A DNA stretch of 64,000 nucleotides from Jeotgalibacillus alimentarius (lineage in GTDB: Bacteria > Bacillota > Bacilli > Bacillales > Jeotgalibacillaceae): assembly GCF_000829445.1 (NCBI RefSeq), contig NZ_JXRQ01000017.1, positions 248,001 to 312,000 of the forward strand, read 5' to 3'. A program made the translations under genes and the position numbers. Position 1 is the stretch's first letter, and every line of letters starts with the position of its first letter. Of this stretch, positions 22,507-32,018 are shown in pieces. The notes beneath the pieces were generated by a model, which was not told the origin of the DNA, did not search any database, and was given only the letters and a program-made list of their open reading frames with translations.

Positions 22507-23079
22507 ATGGAGCCGGTAAAAAAGCTAACAAGCAGTATTGCACCACTTGATCGTATCAATGTTGATACGGATCAGATTATACCCAAGCAGTTCCTGAAAA
22601 GAATTGAACGCACCGGATTTGGTCAGTTTCTCTTTTATGGGTGGCGATTTAATGAAGATGGGACTCCGAATGAGGATTTCATTTTAAATCACCCTGCTTA
22701 TAAAAATTCTGAGATTCTTGCAGCAGGAGAAAACTTTGGCTGCGGCTCATCAAGAGAGCATGCACCGTGGTCACTTCAGGACTATGGATTTAAAGTGATT
22801 ATTGCACCATCTTTTGCAGATATTTTCTACAATAATTGTGTGAAAAATGGTATCCTTGCCATCAGACTTGAAGAAGCTGACCGGGTGATCCAGGCAGGGA
22901 AAGAAGGAAAATCCGCTGCAGTGGATCTTGAATCACAGACAGTGAGCTGTGGTGGGCACACCTGGCATTTTGATATTGATCCTTACTGGAAACAGATGTT
23001 ACTGAATGGCTGGGATGAAATTTCTATTACATTTCAGTATGAAGATGCTATCAGGAAATATGAAGAATCGCACGTCTAA
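22507..23079 (+). CDS. leuD: 3-isopropylmalate dehydratase, small subunit
   Basis: A 190-residue swivelling-domain subunit; NVDTDQIIPKQFL near the start and GCGSSREHAPW near residue 77 are diagnostic. ATG 22507 is 6 nt from GGAGG (22496-22500), which overlaps the leuC stop region. Confidence 0.95.
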   Translation: MEPVKKLTSSIAPLDRINVDTDQIIPKQFLKRIERTGFGQFLFYGWRFNEDGTPNEDFILNHPAYKNSEILAAGENFGCGSSREHAPWSLQDYGFKVIIAPSFADIFYNNCVKNGILAIRLEEADRVIQAGKEGKSAAVDLESQTVSCGGHTWHFDIDPYWKQMLLNGWDEISITFQYEDAIRKYEESHV

Positions 23080-23101
23080 TTACAATGAGAGGATGATCAA
23101 C

Positions 23102-24102
23102 TTGGGAATTTCTATAACACGAGCGCATTATTTGACGCAGCAGAAGAACTGAGCAGCTATGTTCACAGAACGCCATGTAAACAGTCTGACACACTGAATA
23201 AAGTAACAGGACAGCAGGTATTTATGAAGCTTGAAAACCTTCAGAAAACAGGTTCATTTAAAGTCAGAGGTGCAATGAATAAAGTAGCCTCACTGACTGA
23301 GCTTGAATGTAAAAGAGGAATTATTGCAGCATCAGCAGGCAATCATGCCCAGGGTGTTGCACTTGCAGGTAAGAAAAAAGGTGTGGATGTTACGATCTTC
23401 ATGCCGCTTTCAACCCCTGAAACAAAAGTAAATGCAACACGTGAATACGGTGCTGAAGTCGTGCTGACCGGTGAATCTTTTGATGAAGCGTATGCAGCCG
23501 CATGCAAAAAACAGGAGGAAACCGGTGCTGTATTTATTCACCCTTTTGATGATCTGAAAATCATCGAAGGCCAGGCTACTGCAGCGCTTGAAATGCTGCA
23601 GCAGTGTCCGCACCTCGAAAGAATATTTGTTCCTGCAGGCGGGGGAGGGTTACTTGCCGGCACAGCGCTTGCTGTTAAAGCGTTGAAGCCTTCTGTAAAA
23701 GTAATTGGCGTACAATCTGCTTCAGCACCTGCCATAGCAGCATCTTTCTTTGGTCAGGCAAGCAGTGAAGTACCATTTCTTCCGACGATCGCTGAAGGTA
23801 TTAAAGTGAAGTCTCCAGGGAAGCTGACAACTTCGATCATCAATAAATATGTCGATGATATGGTAACAGTGACTGAAGGAGAAATTGCCAAAGCAATCCT
23901 GTTCATGCTTGAAAGAGAGAAGATGATGGTAGAAGGCGCAGGAGCAGCCGGCATTGCCGCGCTTCTGAGTAATACACTGGCTCCTTTTTCAGGCCAGACT
24001 GGCGTTATAGTAAGCGGCGGAAATTTTGATGCAGCTAAACTCGGCAAATGTATTGAATTAGCCGGGGAAGTGAAAGAACCGAAGCGCAAGTTGATTATTT
24101 GA
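23102..24102 (+). CDS. ilvA: Threonine dehydratase, short type, with a probable 1-nt frameshift at the 5' end
   Basis: The PLP enzyme converts threonine to 2-oxobutyrate for isoleucine. SFKVRGAMNK (PLP lysine), SAGNHAQGVA and GGGGLLAG are intact, and there is no C-terminal ACT-like regulatory domain, so it resembles the ~330-residue type. The N-terminal codons for LFDAAEELSSYVHRTP are readable from 23101 but that frame has no ATG, GTG or TTG before 23224. TTG 23102, placed 9 nt after GAGAGG, is one base out of frame; one extra G in the GGG at 23104-23106 would give MGNFYNTS and a 333-residue protein. Initiation at ATG 23224 would make 292 residues lacking the conserved HRTP region. It closes the operon. 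Confidence 0.75.
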
Positions 24103-24106
24103 TGTA

Positions 24107-24140
24107 TAAAACCCTAAAGCCGGCCGGCTTTAGGGTTTTA
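24107..24140. terminator. Terminator of the ilv-leu operon
   Basis: A perfect 34-bp palindrome (arms 24107-24123 and 24124-24140) with T-rich ends on both strands; it can also serve the convergent ylaI. Confidence 0.9.
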
Positions 24141-24344
24141 TTAAAATTCTTTTTCAATTTTTCTTGAACTTTTGTATTGTTTGAAATTACCTGTAGCAAT
24201 TCGTTTTTTTGTTTTGGTTTCAATCCGGCTGTTACACTCTTCGCAAAGATAGGTATGGATCGGACGGTTGCGGAGCTTTTTAGCCAGTGGACTGAAGTCT
24301 TCAATTGATTCAATTTTATCGCATAAAAAACATTTTACTCTCAT
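24141..24344 (-). CDS. ylaI: YlaI-like zinc-ribbon protein (DUF2197)
   Basis: A 67-residue protein with two CxxC pairs (CFLC near residue 5, CEEC near residue 34), which should bind one zinc. The segment RNRPIHTYLCEEC and the ending match YlaI. Function unknown. AAGGAG lies 8 nt before the ATG. In B. subtilis ylaI follows ylaH; here the ilv-leu operon lies between them. Confidence 0.82.
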   Translation of the reverse strand: MRVKCFLCDKIESIEDFSPLAKKLRNRPIHTYLCEECNSRIETKTKKRIATGNFKQYKSSRKIEKEF

Positions 24345-24456
24345 TAGTCAAGCTCCTTTTCCACAGGGTATATATCTAATAGTATAACATGTGTGCACGG
24401 TGAACTGTTACGGTTAGAAAATCTGCTGTATAATAAATCAGAAAGGAAGTGATGAT

Positions 24457-24912
24457 ATGGCTAACAGAGTTGAAGATCACCTGACGCCGGGGCTGTATGA
24501 AGAATTTTTACACGAACGGTTTGTCCAGCTTGCAACTGTAGACGCAGAATCCGGCGGTACGAACATCGCATCACTGTCATGGGTACATGCAAAAGACGAA
24601 TCAACGATTATATTCGCAGTGGATCACCGCTCGAGAATCATTCAGAACATAGAAAAACAGCCGCTTTGTTCACTCTCTATTATTGCAGGCGGAAGCACAT
24701 ATTCAATTAGTGGAAAAGCGGTAGTTGCAGGACAGTCCACGGCTGATGTGCCGATCGGCCTGTCGATAATCCGGCTTGATATTGCTGAAGTAAGAGATGT
24801 GATGTTTTACGGAGCTAAAATCATTACAGAGCCGGCATTTGCAAAAACCTATGATGAGCAGGCTGCAAGAAACCTTGATCAGCAGGTCATGGAGGAGTTA
24901 AAAAAGCACTGA
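24457..24912 (+). CDS. ylaL: Pyridoxamine-5'-phosphate-oxidase-like protein YlaL
   Basis: A 151-residue split-barrel flavin-binding-type protein; FVQLATVDAESG and the motif HRSRIIQNIEKQP are typical. No substrate is known. ATG 24457 follows AAAGGAAGTG. In B. subtilis ylaL is in the same ylaI-ylaN interval. Confidence 0.8.
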   Translation: MANRVEDHLTPGLYEEFLHERFVQLATVDAESGGTNIASLSWVHAKDESTIIFAVDHRSRIIQNIEKQPLCSLSIIAGGSTYSISGKAVVAGQSTADVPIGLSIIRLDIAEVRDVMFYGAKIITEPAFAKTYDEQAARNLDQQVMEELKKH

Positions 24913-24928
24913 CCGGGTCAGTGCTTTT
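24902..24928. terminator. Terminator of ylaL
   Basis: 12-bp stem (24902-24913 with 24917-24928) overlapping the last codons, with flanking A and T tracts; may act in both directions. Confidence 0.8.
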
Positions 24929-24934
24929 AGCGTA

Positions 24935-25435
24935 TCAGGAGATTGTAATTTTTCGAACGTTTTTAATCGGATTGTCTCTGTTAGAACCATCTTCAAATAA
25001 AATGTGAACGGGACCATCTTCGCGGAGCGGCTTTCCGTTTTTCGAGAAAGCCAAAATCAATTCCCCTGCTTCTTCCATTGAAAATGAATGAACACCATCA
25101 GCGGTGGAGATCATCACTTTTTCAGCGCCTGCTTCTGGTTCTGCATTTTTAATAAAAGGCTTCATTTTAATACCAAAAGTGCCGTTTAGCAACGTTTCTT
25201 TCTGGGTTTTCTTTTTTGCCGGTGAGACAGGTTTGGGGATTTCGGCCCCTTCTTTAATTTCTCTTGAGAAGTGTTCAGCGACAGCTTTTGAATATTGTTC
25301 AATCTCGTCTATTTCCACCCGTTCTTCATCAAAATAAGTCGTAAGGTCAATTTTTCTTTCATCAAAAATCCATACACTCGGGTCTATCGTCAGCTGGAAT
25401 TTAACCCGGCCTGAAATTGGTATAATATTATTCAT
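24935..25435 (-). CDS. Conserved protein of unknown function (166 aa)
   Basis: A soluble acidic protein, without membrane helix or Cys. The N-terminal half (MNNIIPISGRVKFQLTIDPS, then WIFDERKIDL) and a conserved-looking C-terminus (GPVHILFEDGSN, IKNVRKITI) flank a charged linker near residue 65. I recall similar Bacillus proteins, some labelled peptidyl-prolyl isomerase, but no isomerase motif is seen. The ending is loosely like a molybdopterin-oxidoreductase beta fold; this is speculative. AAGGGGG precedes the ATG. It is an addition relative to the B. subtilis ylaL-ylaN interval. Confidence 0.7.
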   Translation of the reverse strand: MNNIIPISGRVKFQLTIDPSVWIFDERKIDLTTYFDEERVEIDEIEQYSKAVAEHFSREIKEGAEIPKPVSPAKKKTQKETLLNGTFGIKMKPFIKNAEPEAGAEKVMISTADGVHSFSMEEAGELILAFSKNGKPLREDGPVHILFEDGSNRDNPIKNVRKITIS

Positions 25436-25616
25436 GATTCATATCCCCCTTAAGATCTGTCTTCTGAGTATACATCTTAATATTAATTGTGTCACATATC
25501 GTAAAACACGTTAAATGAGCAAGACGCTGCTTGCAATTTTGATGATAAAACGCTACACTTTAGGTTAAGCAGCTATGATGTATCGCATGAAAACTGAATG
25601 GATTGGGGGGATCAGT

Positions 25617-25898
25617 GTGACATCAGAAATGAGAATTGACCATCGTGAAAAAGCCTATGAGCTTTTACGTAAAGATGCCGAAAAAATAGCGCAGCTAATC
25701 AAAGTTCAAATGGATAACTTAACGATGCCCCAGTGTCCATTGTATGAAGAGGTATTAGATACGCAAATGTTTGGGTTATCCCGTGAAATAGAATTCGCCG
25801 TCAGGCTCGGGCTTGTGGATGAAGCAGATGGAAAGACATTAATTGACTCACTTGAAAAAGAAATGTCAACGCTCCATGATGCTTTTACCAATAAATAA
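25617..25898 (+). CDS. ylaN: YlaN, iron-homeostasis and Fur-interacting protein
   Basis: A 93-residue protein nearly identical in its centre to B. subtilis YlaN ([34 protein letters not shown]). The family is linked to Fe(II) binding, Fur interaction and Fe-S enzyme function. GTG 25617 follows GGGGGG at 25605-25610 by 6 nt; an ATG at 25575 would add an unlikely 14-residue extension. Confidence 0.9.
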   Translation: MTSEMRIDHREKAYELLRKDAEKIAQLIKVQMDNLTMPQCPLYEEVLDTQMFGLSREIEFAVRLGLVDEADGKTLIDSLEKEMSTLHDAFTNK

Positions 25899-25908
25899 CT
25901 TTCAACCG

Positions 25909-25943
25909 CTCAAACAAACTTTTCAGATTGTTTGAGTTTTTTT
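25909..25943 (+). terminator. Terminator of ylaN
   Basis: 9-bp stem (25909-25917 with 25928-25936) followed by seven T residues. Confidence 0.85.
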
Positions 25944-26007
25944 ATATCAAAAAAAGAGGATTTTACACATTTCCTGTTGAATAAATATACAGATGGGACT
26001 GATAAGA

Positions 26008-27258
26008 ATGTCGACCATTCTGAAAAGAATGTTCAGGTCATACGATTATTCATTGATGGCTGTATACATACTCTTAGGAGTTTTCGGGGTTGTCATGGTT
26101 TACAGTGCAGGAATGGTGTATGCAGTAGAAATCCTTGACCAGAGCCCGGATTTTTTCTATATGAAACAGCTTAGAAATCTGATCATTGGGGTAATAGGAT
26201 TTACAGTGATGGCATTAATTCCTTATAAGTTATATAAGGAGGGAATGATGCTCAAAATCATTTTTGGGCTGATGTTTGTGCTACTGATTGCCGTACATAT
26301 ATTTGGATCTGAAGTAAACAATGCACAAAGCTGGATCATGCTTCCGGGTTTTCAGCTGCAACCTGCAGAATTCGCCAAGCTTGGGATGATCGTTTATCTC
26401 TCAGCAGTGTATGCAAAAAAACAGTCTTACATTGATGAATTTAACAAAGGGGTTATGCCGCCGATTGTCATGCTTATTGCTGCATGTTTTCTGGTTGCTG
26501 CCGAACCTGATTTCGGAACTGCTGCCATTATATTTGCGATCGGTATGAGTGTGATTATCGCATCAGGCATGAAAGTGAAAAGCATGCTGAAGCTTGCCGG
26601 GCTTGCAGGCGGAGTAATCGCTGTAATTGCAGGATTACTATTTTTAATTAGCCGGAATACATTCTCCAATATTTTTTCTGAAGAGCGCCTTGGAAGGATT
26701 GCAGCGTACCAGGATCCGTTTGCTCATATTAGTGATAACGGCTGGCAGCTTGTCGGCTCTTATTATGCAATAGGAAACGGCGGGCTGTGGGGAAGCGGAC
26801 TCGGTCAGAGTATACAGAAGCTCGGTTTCCTGCCTGAGCCGCATACTGACTTTATCATGGCCATCATTGCTGAAGAGCTTGGCATATTCGGTGTCGGGTT
26901 CGTCCTGCTTGGTCTTGCCTATATTGTTCTTAAAGGAATCAGAATTGGTCTGCGGTGCCGGAACCAATTTGGAAAAATGCTGGCCATTGGTATATCCAGC
27001 ATGATCGGTATTCAGACCTTTATCAATCTTGGCGGAATGTCCGGTTTGATTCCAATAACAGGAGTGCCGCTGCCGTTTATCAGTTATGGCGGGTCGTCAC
27101 TGATTCTTTTATCTTTATCAATGGGGCTGCTGATGAATGTGGCTATGTTTGTCAGATATGAGGAAAAATATTTCGCAAAAGAAAAACAGAGTGTACCGGT
27201 TAAAAATAGTAAGACATCTTCAATGAATGAAAAGAACACAGCTAGATTATATCGCTAG
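26008..27258 (+). CDS. ftsW: Cell-division glycosyltransferase FtsW (SEDS family)
   Basis: A polytopic SEDS protein of about 416 residues and ten predicted helices that polymerises lipid II at the septum together with PBP2B. It has FQLQPAEFAKLG, the catalytic-Asp segment AEPDFGTAAII and the C-terminal ISYGGSSLIL. The start is uncertain: ATG 25993 and ATG 26008 both lack a strong ribosome site; the latter gives MSTILKRMFRSYDYS, close to FtsW N-termini. RodA or SpoVE are alternatives by family, but the ylaN-ftsW-pyc order is that of FtsW. pyc follows after 28 bp. Confidence 0.9.
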   Translation: MSTILKRMFRSYDYSLMAVYILLGVFGVVMVYSAGMVYAVEILDQSPDFFYMKQLRNLIIGVIGFTVMALIPYKLYKEGMMLKIIFGLMFVLLIAVHIFGSEVNNAQSWIMLPGFQLQPAEFAKLGMIVYLSAVYAKKQSYIDEFNKGVMPPIVMLIAACFLVAAEPDFGTAAIIFAIGMSVIIASGMKVKSMLKLAGLAGGVIAVIAGLLFLISRNTFSNIFSEERLGRIAAYQDPFAHISDNGWQLVGSYYAIGNGGLWGSGLGQSIQKLGFLPEPHTDFIMAIIAEELGIFGVGFVLLGLAYIVLKGIRIGLRCRNQFGKMLAIGISSMIGIQTFINLGGMSGLIPITGVPLPFISYGGSSLILLSLSMGLLMNVAMFVRYEEKYFAKEKQSVPVKNSKTSSMNEKNTARLYR

Positions 27259-27286
27259 AAGTTTGACATCATGAAGGAGGATCATT

Positions 27287-30200
27287 ATGAAAAAAATTAA
27301 TAAGGTACTAGTAGCTAACAGAGGAGAAATTGCAATCAGGGTATTTCGCGCCTGTACGGAACTGAACATCCGTACAGTTGCGGTATACTCTAAAGAGGAC
27401 AGCGGATCATTCCACCGCTTTAAAGCGGATGAAGCCTACCTCGTAGGTGAAGGGAAAAAGCCGATTGATGCTTACCTGGACATTGAAGGCATTATTGAAA
27501 TTGCAAAAAGAGCAAATGTAGATGCAATCCATCCCGGTTATGGATTCCTTTCGGAAAATATTCACTTTGCAAGACGCTGTGAAGAAGAAGGAATTACATT
27601 TGTCGGACCAACTTCAGAACACCTTGATATGTTCGGTGACAAAGTAAAAGCCAGACAGCAGGCAATTAATGCTGAAATACCGGTAATTCCAGGCAGTGAC
27701 GGTCCTGTCGAAAGCCTTGAGGAAGTACAGGCATTCGGTGAAAAACACGGGTTCCCATTTATTATTAAAGCATCTTTAGGCGGAGGCGGCCGTGGAATGA
27801 GAATTGTCCGCTCGGCAAGCGATGTCAAAGAATCCTATGACCGCGCAAAATCGGAAGCGAAGGCTGCTTTTGGTAATGACGAGGTATATGTAGAGAAATT
27901 TATTGAAAACCCTAAGCATATTGAAGTGCAGATTCTTGGGGATCACGAAGGCGAGATCATACACCTTTATGAACGTGACTGCTCTATTCAAAGGCGTCAC
28001 CAGAAAGTTGTCGAAATTGCTCCCTCAGTTTCACTTCCTGATGGACTTCGGGATAAAATCTGTGATGCAGCAGTTAAGCTCGCGAATAACGTGTCTTATC
28101 TGAATGCAGGTACAGTAGAGTTTCTCGTAGCAAATAATGAGTTTTTCTTTATTGAAGTTAATCCACGTGTTCAAGTTGAACATACGATTACTGAAATGAT
28201 TACCGGTGTTGATATTGTGCAGTCTCAGCTGCTGATTGCAGAAGGACACACGCTGCATAGTCCAAAAGTAAATATACCAAAGCAGGAAGACGTTCAGCTG
28301 AATGGATTTGCGATTCAGTCACGTGTTACAACGGAAGATCCGTTAAACGGATTTATGCCGGATTCAGGACGTATTATGGCTTACCGTTCAGGCGGCGGCT
28401 TCGGCGTTCGTCTGGATGCCGGAAATGGATATCAGGGAGCAGAAATTTCTGCGCATTACGATTCACTATTAGTGAAAGTATCAACGTGGGCACTGACTTT
28501 TGAACAAGCTGCAGCTAAAATGGTCAGAAATTTACAAGAATTCCGTATTCGGGGAATCAAAACAAATATTCCGTTTCTTGAAAATGTCGTTAAGCATGAG
28601 AAGTTCTTAAGCGGGGAGTATGACACATCATTTATTGATCATACACCTGAGCTCTTCCTTTTCCCTAAGCGAAAAGACAGAGGAACAAAAATGCTTGCTT
28701 ATATCGGTAATGTGACAGTAAACGGTTTTCCAGGCGTAGATCGCGGGGAAAAGCCGGACTTCGGTAAGCCGAGAATTCCGAAAGTAAACCTGCTGGAACA
28801 GCCGCCTGCAGGTACAAAACAGATTCTTGATGAAAGAGGCGCTGATGGTTTGAAAGAGTGGGTAAAGGAGCAGGATGATGTACTTGTTACAGATACAACT
28901 TTCCGTGATGCACACCAGTCACTGCTCGCAACCCGCGTCAGAACAGTTGATCTGAAAAATATTGCTGATGCATCAGCACGCATGCAGAATGAATTGTTTT
29001 CGTTTGAAATGTGGGGTGGCGCAACTTTCGATGTTGCCTACCGCTTCCTGAAAGAAGATCCGTGGATGAGACTGCTGACGCTGCGTGAAAAAATTCCAAA
29101 TGTCATGTTCCAGATGCTGCTGCGCGCGTCAAATGCTGTAGGATACAAAAACTATCCGGATAATGTGATCCAGGAATTTGTAAAACGCTCTGCTTATGCA
29201 GGTATTGATGTATTCAGAATCTTTGACAGCCTTAACTGGGTTGAAGGTATGGAAACTGCTATACAGGCAGTCCGTGATTCTGGGAAAGTTGCTGAAGCGG
29301 CAATCTGCTATACTGGGGACATTTTAGATCCAACACGTACAAAATACGATACAGATTACTATAAATCACTAGCTAAAGAGCTTGAAAATCAGGGGGCACA
29401 TATCCTCGCGATTAAAGATATGGCCGGACTTCTTAAGCCTGAAGCTGCTTATCGACTGATTTCTGAACTGAAGGATACTGTAGATCTGCCAATTCACCTT
29501 CATACACATGATACGAGCGGTAATGGTATCTTCCAATATGCCCGTGCAATTGAAGCGGGTGTGGATATTGTTGATACTGCACTCGGTGCGATGAGCGGTC
29601 TTACTTCCCAGCCAAGTGCAAGCTCACTTGCTTATGCATTGAAGGGAAATACGAGACAATTAAAGCTGGACGTAGAACACTCACAAACACTGTCTCATTA
29701 CTGGGAAGATGTGCGTAAATACTATGCTCCTTTTGAGAGCGGAATGAACTCGCCTCATTCAGAAATCTATAAGCATGAAATGCCTGGCGGTCAGTATTCA
29801 AACCTTCAGCAACAGGCGAAAGCTGTTGGCCTGGGTGCACGCTGGGAAGAAGTGAAAGAGATGTATGCACGGGTAAACCAGATGTTTGGTGATATCGTAA
29901 AAGTAACGCCGTCTTCCAAAGTTGTAGGGGATATGGCACTCTTTATGGTTCAAAATGACCTCGATGAACAATCTGTCATTGAAAAAGGAAATTCTATTGA
30001 CTTCCCGGATTCTGTGATTGAACTATTCTCAGGATATCTTGGTCAGCCACACGGCGGTTTTCCTGAAGATCTGCAGAAGGTCATTTTGAAAGGCAAAGAA
30101 CCGATCACTGTAAGACCGGGTGAACTGATGGAGCCGGTTGATTTTGATAACCTGAAAGAAGAGCTGTTCCATGAACTGGGTCGTCCGGTTACAAGCTTTG

Positions 30201-30730
30201 ATGCGCTGGCACATGCGCTGTATCCTAAAGTATTTAAAGAGTTCACTGATACGGCTGCACAATTTGGTGACGTTTCCGTGATTGATACACCTACTTTCTT
30301 CTATGGAATGAAGTTAAATGAAGAAATTGAGGTTGAAATCGAAACAGGTAAAACGCTGATTCTGAAACTGGTTTCTATTGGAGAAGCAAGAGCAGATGGT
30401 ACAAGAGTACTTTACTTTGATCTGAATGGTCAGCAGCGTGAAATTGTGATTAAGGATGAAAGCATTAAATCAACTGTGGCAGTCAAGCAGAAGGTTGATC
30501 CATCGAATCCTGAAGAGCTGGGTGCAACAATGCCTGGTACAGTTATTCAGGTAGTTGTTTCAGTTGGAGATCAGGTAGAAAAAGGTGAACACCTGATTAT
30601 TACAGAAGCAATGAAAATGGAGACGACAGTACAGGCACCATTTGACGGTACAGTAGAAGAAGTCTGCGTCGAAAGCGGAGAGTCACTCTCACCTGGAGAC
30701 CTGATGATCAGATTGAAAAAAGACAGTTAA
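27287..30730 (+). CDS. pyc: Pyruvate carboxylase
   Basis: The 1147-residue single-chain biotin enzyme carboxylates pyruvate to oxaloacetate. Domains in order: biotin carboxylase (ATP-grasp; GGGGRGMRIV near residue 165, IEVNPRVQVEHTITE near residue 288), carboxyltransferase (TTFRDAHQSLLATRVR near residue 540, HLHTHDTSGNG near residue 740), allosteric linker, and the C-terminal biotinyl domain with TEAMKMET near residue 1110. AAGGAGG precedes the ATG. It probably shares a transcript with ftsW. Confidence 0.97.
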   Translation: MKKINKVLVANRGEIAIRVFRACTELNIRTVAVYSKEDSGSFHRFKADEAYLVGEGKKPIDAYLDIEGIIEIAKRANVDAIHPGYGFLSENIHFARRCEEEGITFVGPTSEHLDMFGDKVKARQQAINAEIPVIPGSDGPVESLEEVQAFGEKHGFPFIIKASLGGGGRGMRIVRSASDVKESYDRAKSEAKAAFGNDEVYVEKFIENPKHIEVQILGDHEGEIIHLYERDCSIQRRHQKVVEIAPSVSLPDGLRDKICDAAVKLANNVSYLNAGTVEFLVANNEFFFIEVNPRVQVEHTITEMITGVDIVQSQLLIAEGHTLHSPKVNIPKQEDVQLNGFAIQSRVTTEDPLNGFMPDSGRIMAYRSGGGFGVRLDAGNGYQGAEISAHYDSLLVKVSTWALTFEQAAAKMVRNLQEFRIRGIKTNIPFLENVVKHEKFLSGEYDTSFIDHTPELFLFPKRKDRGTKMLAYIGNVTVNGFPGVDRGEKPDFGKPRIPKVNLLEQPPAGTKQILDERGADGLKEWVKEQDDVLVTDTTFRDAHQSLLATRVRTVDLKNIADASARMQNELFSFEMWGGATFDVAYRFLKEDPWMRLLTLREKIPNVMFQMLLRASNAVGYKNYPDNVIQEFVKRSAYAGIDVFRIFDSLNWVEGMETAIQAVRDSGKVAEAAICYTGDILDPTRTKYDTDYYKSLAKELENQGAHILAIKDMAGLLKPEAAYRLISELKDTVDLPIHLHTHDTSGNGIFQYARAIEAGVDIVDTALGAMSGLTSQPSASSLAYALKGNTRQLKLDVEHSQTLSHYWEDVRKYYAPFESGMNSPHSEIYKHEMPGGQYSNLQQQAKAVGLGARWEEVKEMYARVNQMFGDIVKVTPSSKVVGDMALFMVQNDLDEQSVIEKGNSIDFPDSVIELFSGYLGQPHGGFPEDLQKVILKGKEPITVRPGELMEPVDFDNLKEELFHELGRPVTSFDALAHALYPKVFKEFTDTAAQFGDVSVIDTPTFFYGMKLNEEIEVEIETGKTLILKLVSIGEARADGTRVLYFDLNGQQREIVIKDESIKSTVAVKQKVDPSNPEELGATMPGTVIQVVVSVGDQVEKGEHLIITEAMKMETTVQAPFDGTVEEVCVESGESLSPGDLMIRLKKDS

Positions 30731-30733
30731 CAT

Positions 30734-30771
30734 AAAAAGAAAGTTGAGCGATTATGCTCAACTTTCTTTTT
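30734..30771. terminator. Bidirectional terminator between pyc and ctaA
   Basis: Perfect 16-bp stem (30734-30749 with 30756-30771) flanked by A5 and T6. It overlaps the last codons of ctaA. Confidence 0.9.
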
Positions 30772-31687
30772 TACTGTTTATTTTACTTCTTGAGATCAGC
30801 AGGATGAAATAACTCAATAAACCGAACAATAAAGAAATAATCAGTGCGTGAGATAACGCGACGAGCAGGTTCATCTTAGTGACGACTACGAATGCACCTG
30901 TGATCACCTGTCCTGTTACAAGTGCGAGCGCAATGATCCACCCGTAATAGACAACTTTCTGATGCTTGTAATGTTTGATCGCAATGATTGCCACATAAAT
31001 AATCCAGATGAAAATAAAAGCAGCTGCCATTCGATGTCCCATTTGAATCCACTGAATTGAATTCAGTGAAAGGTCACCCGGAGCTGAATTGACACAAAAT
31101 GGCCAGTCAGGACATGCCAGACTTGCTTCTGTATGACGGACGAAAGCTCCTGAATAGACGACAGCAAAGATGTAAATCATTAATCCATAAGTATGCCGTC
31201 TGATTCTTTTATCAATAACCAGCTTGTAAGCGTCAAACTTCTTATCAACTTCAAAGATCAGAAGTGTAAGGAGCAGTACTGCTGCAAATGAAATGAGTGA
31301 AATGCCAAAATGAGCAGCCAGAATGATATCAGAATGCCCCCATACAACTGCCCCTGCTCCTAATAGAGCCTGAAGCATTAAAAAGAAAAAAGCCAGTATT
31401 GCCAGAAAATTCGTTTCTCTGATATGCCCCATTGCACGCCAAGACCATATTGATAAAGCTAAAACAAGAAATCCTGCACCGGCTGAAACCACGCGGTGAG
31501 AAAGTTCAATAATTGTCTCGATTTCCAGCTGATCCGGAATGATTTGTCCATGACAGAGTGGGAATGACTGACCGCAACCCTGGCCAGAATCAGTTTTAGT
31601 TACCAATGCGCCGCCAAGTAATACCATCAGCATGACAAGTGTCGTAACGACCCCTAGTATTTTTAAACCCTTTGATTGCAACAACAT
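30758..31687 (-). CDS. ctaA: Haem A synthase
   Basis: An eight-helix membrane protein of 309 residues that oxidises the C8 methyl of haem O to give haem A for the caa3 and aa3 oxidases. Conserved haem-ligand His residues are in ELSHRVVSA, AAHFGIS, QMGHRMAAA and ALSHALI; the two Cys pairs (GCGQSFPLC and ACPDWPFC) are on outer loops. It is divergent from ctaB as in B. subtilis. Confidence 0.95.
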   Translation of the reverse strand: MLLQSKGLKILGVVTTLVMLMVLLGGALVTKTDSGQGCGQSFPLCHGQIIPDQLEIETIIELSHRVVSAGAGFLVLALSIWSWRAMGHIRETNFLAILAFFFLMLQALLGAGAVVWGHSDIILAAHFGISLISFAAVLLLTLLIFEVDKKFDAYKLVIDKRIRRHTYGLMIYIFAVVYSGAFVRHTEASLACPDWPFCVNSAPGDLSLNSIQWIQMGHRMAAAFIFIWIIYVAIIAIKHYKHQKVVYYGWIIALALVTGQVITGAFVVVTKMNLLVALSHALIISLLFGLLSYFILLISRSKINSKKES

Positions 31688-32018
31688 TCACCTACTTATA
31701 CAATTCACACGAAACGTGCGTTTTTTAACATTCTCGTAATGTCTATTATGGTACAGAATAATCGGGAGGTGTACCTTTTTTGTGTAAAAAACGAATATTA
31801 TTAAACGCGAAAGACAAACAATTTTCACATTGCAATACTATATAGAAATAGTACATAACACAGATGGAAGCAAAAGATGTGAAGGAATTGTTACATTTAT
31901 TTAAACGCTTAATTTCAGAAGTTGTCTGAATTTCATTTTAAATATAGAAATCATGTTCGCTATCCTTTATAGTAGATGTAGTATAATGTATTAGCAAGTT
32001 TGGAGAGGAGGGGAAAGT
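31688..32018. promoter_or_regulatory. Divergent ctaA/ctaB control region
   Basis: No gene is seen. For ctaB a TATAAT (31982-31987) is clear but the -35 is poor (GCTATC), which suggests activator dependence; ResD is the known activator in B. subtilis. A 6-bp inverted repeat (TTCAGA, 5-nt gap, TCTGAA; 31914-31930) and a cre-like sequence with two mismatches (31899-31913) lie upstream of it. ctaA signals could not be assigned. Confidence 0.4.
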
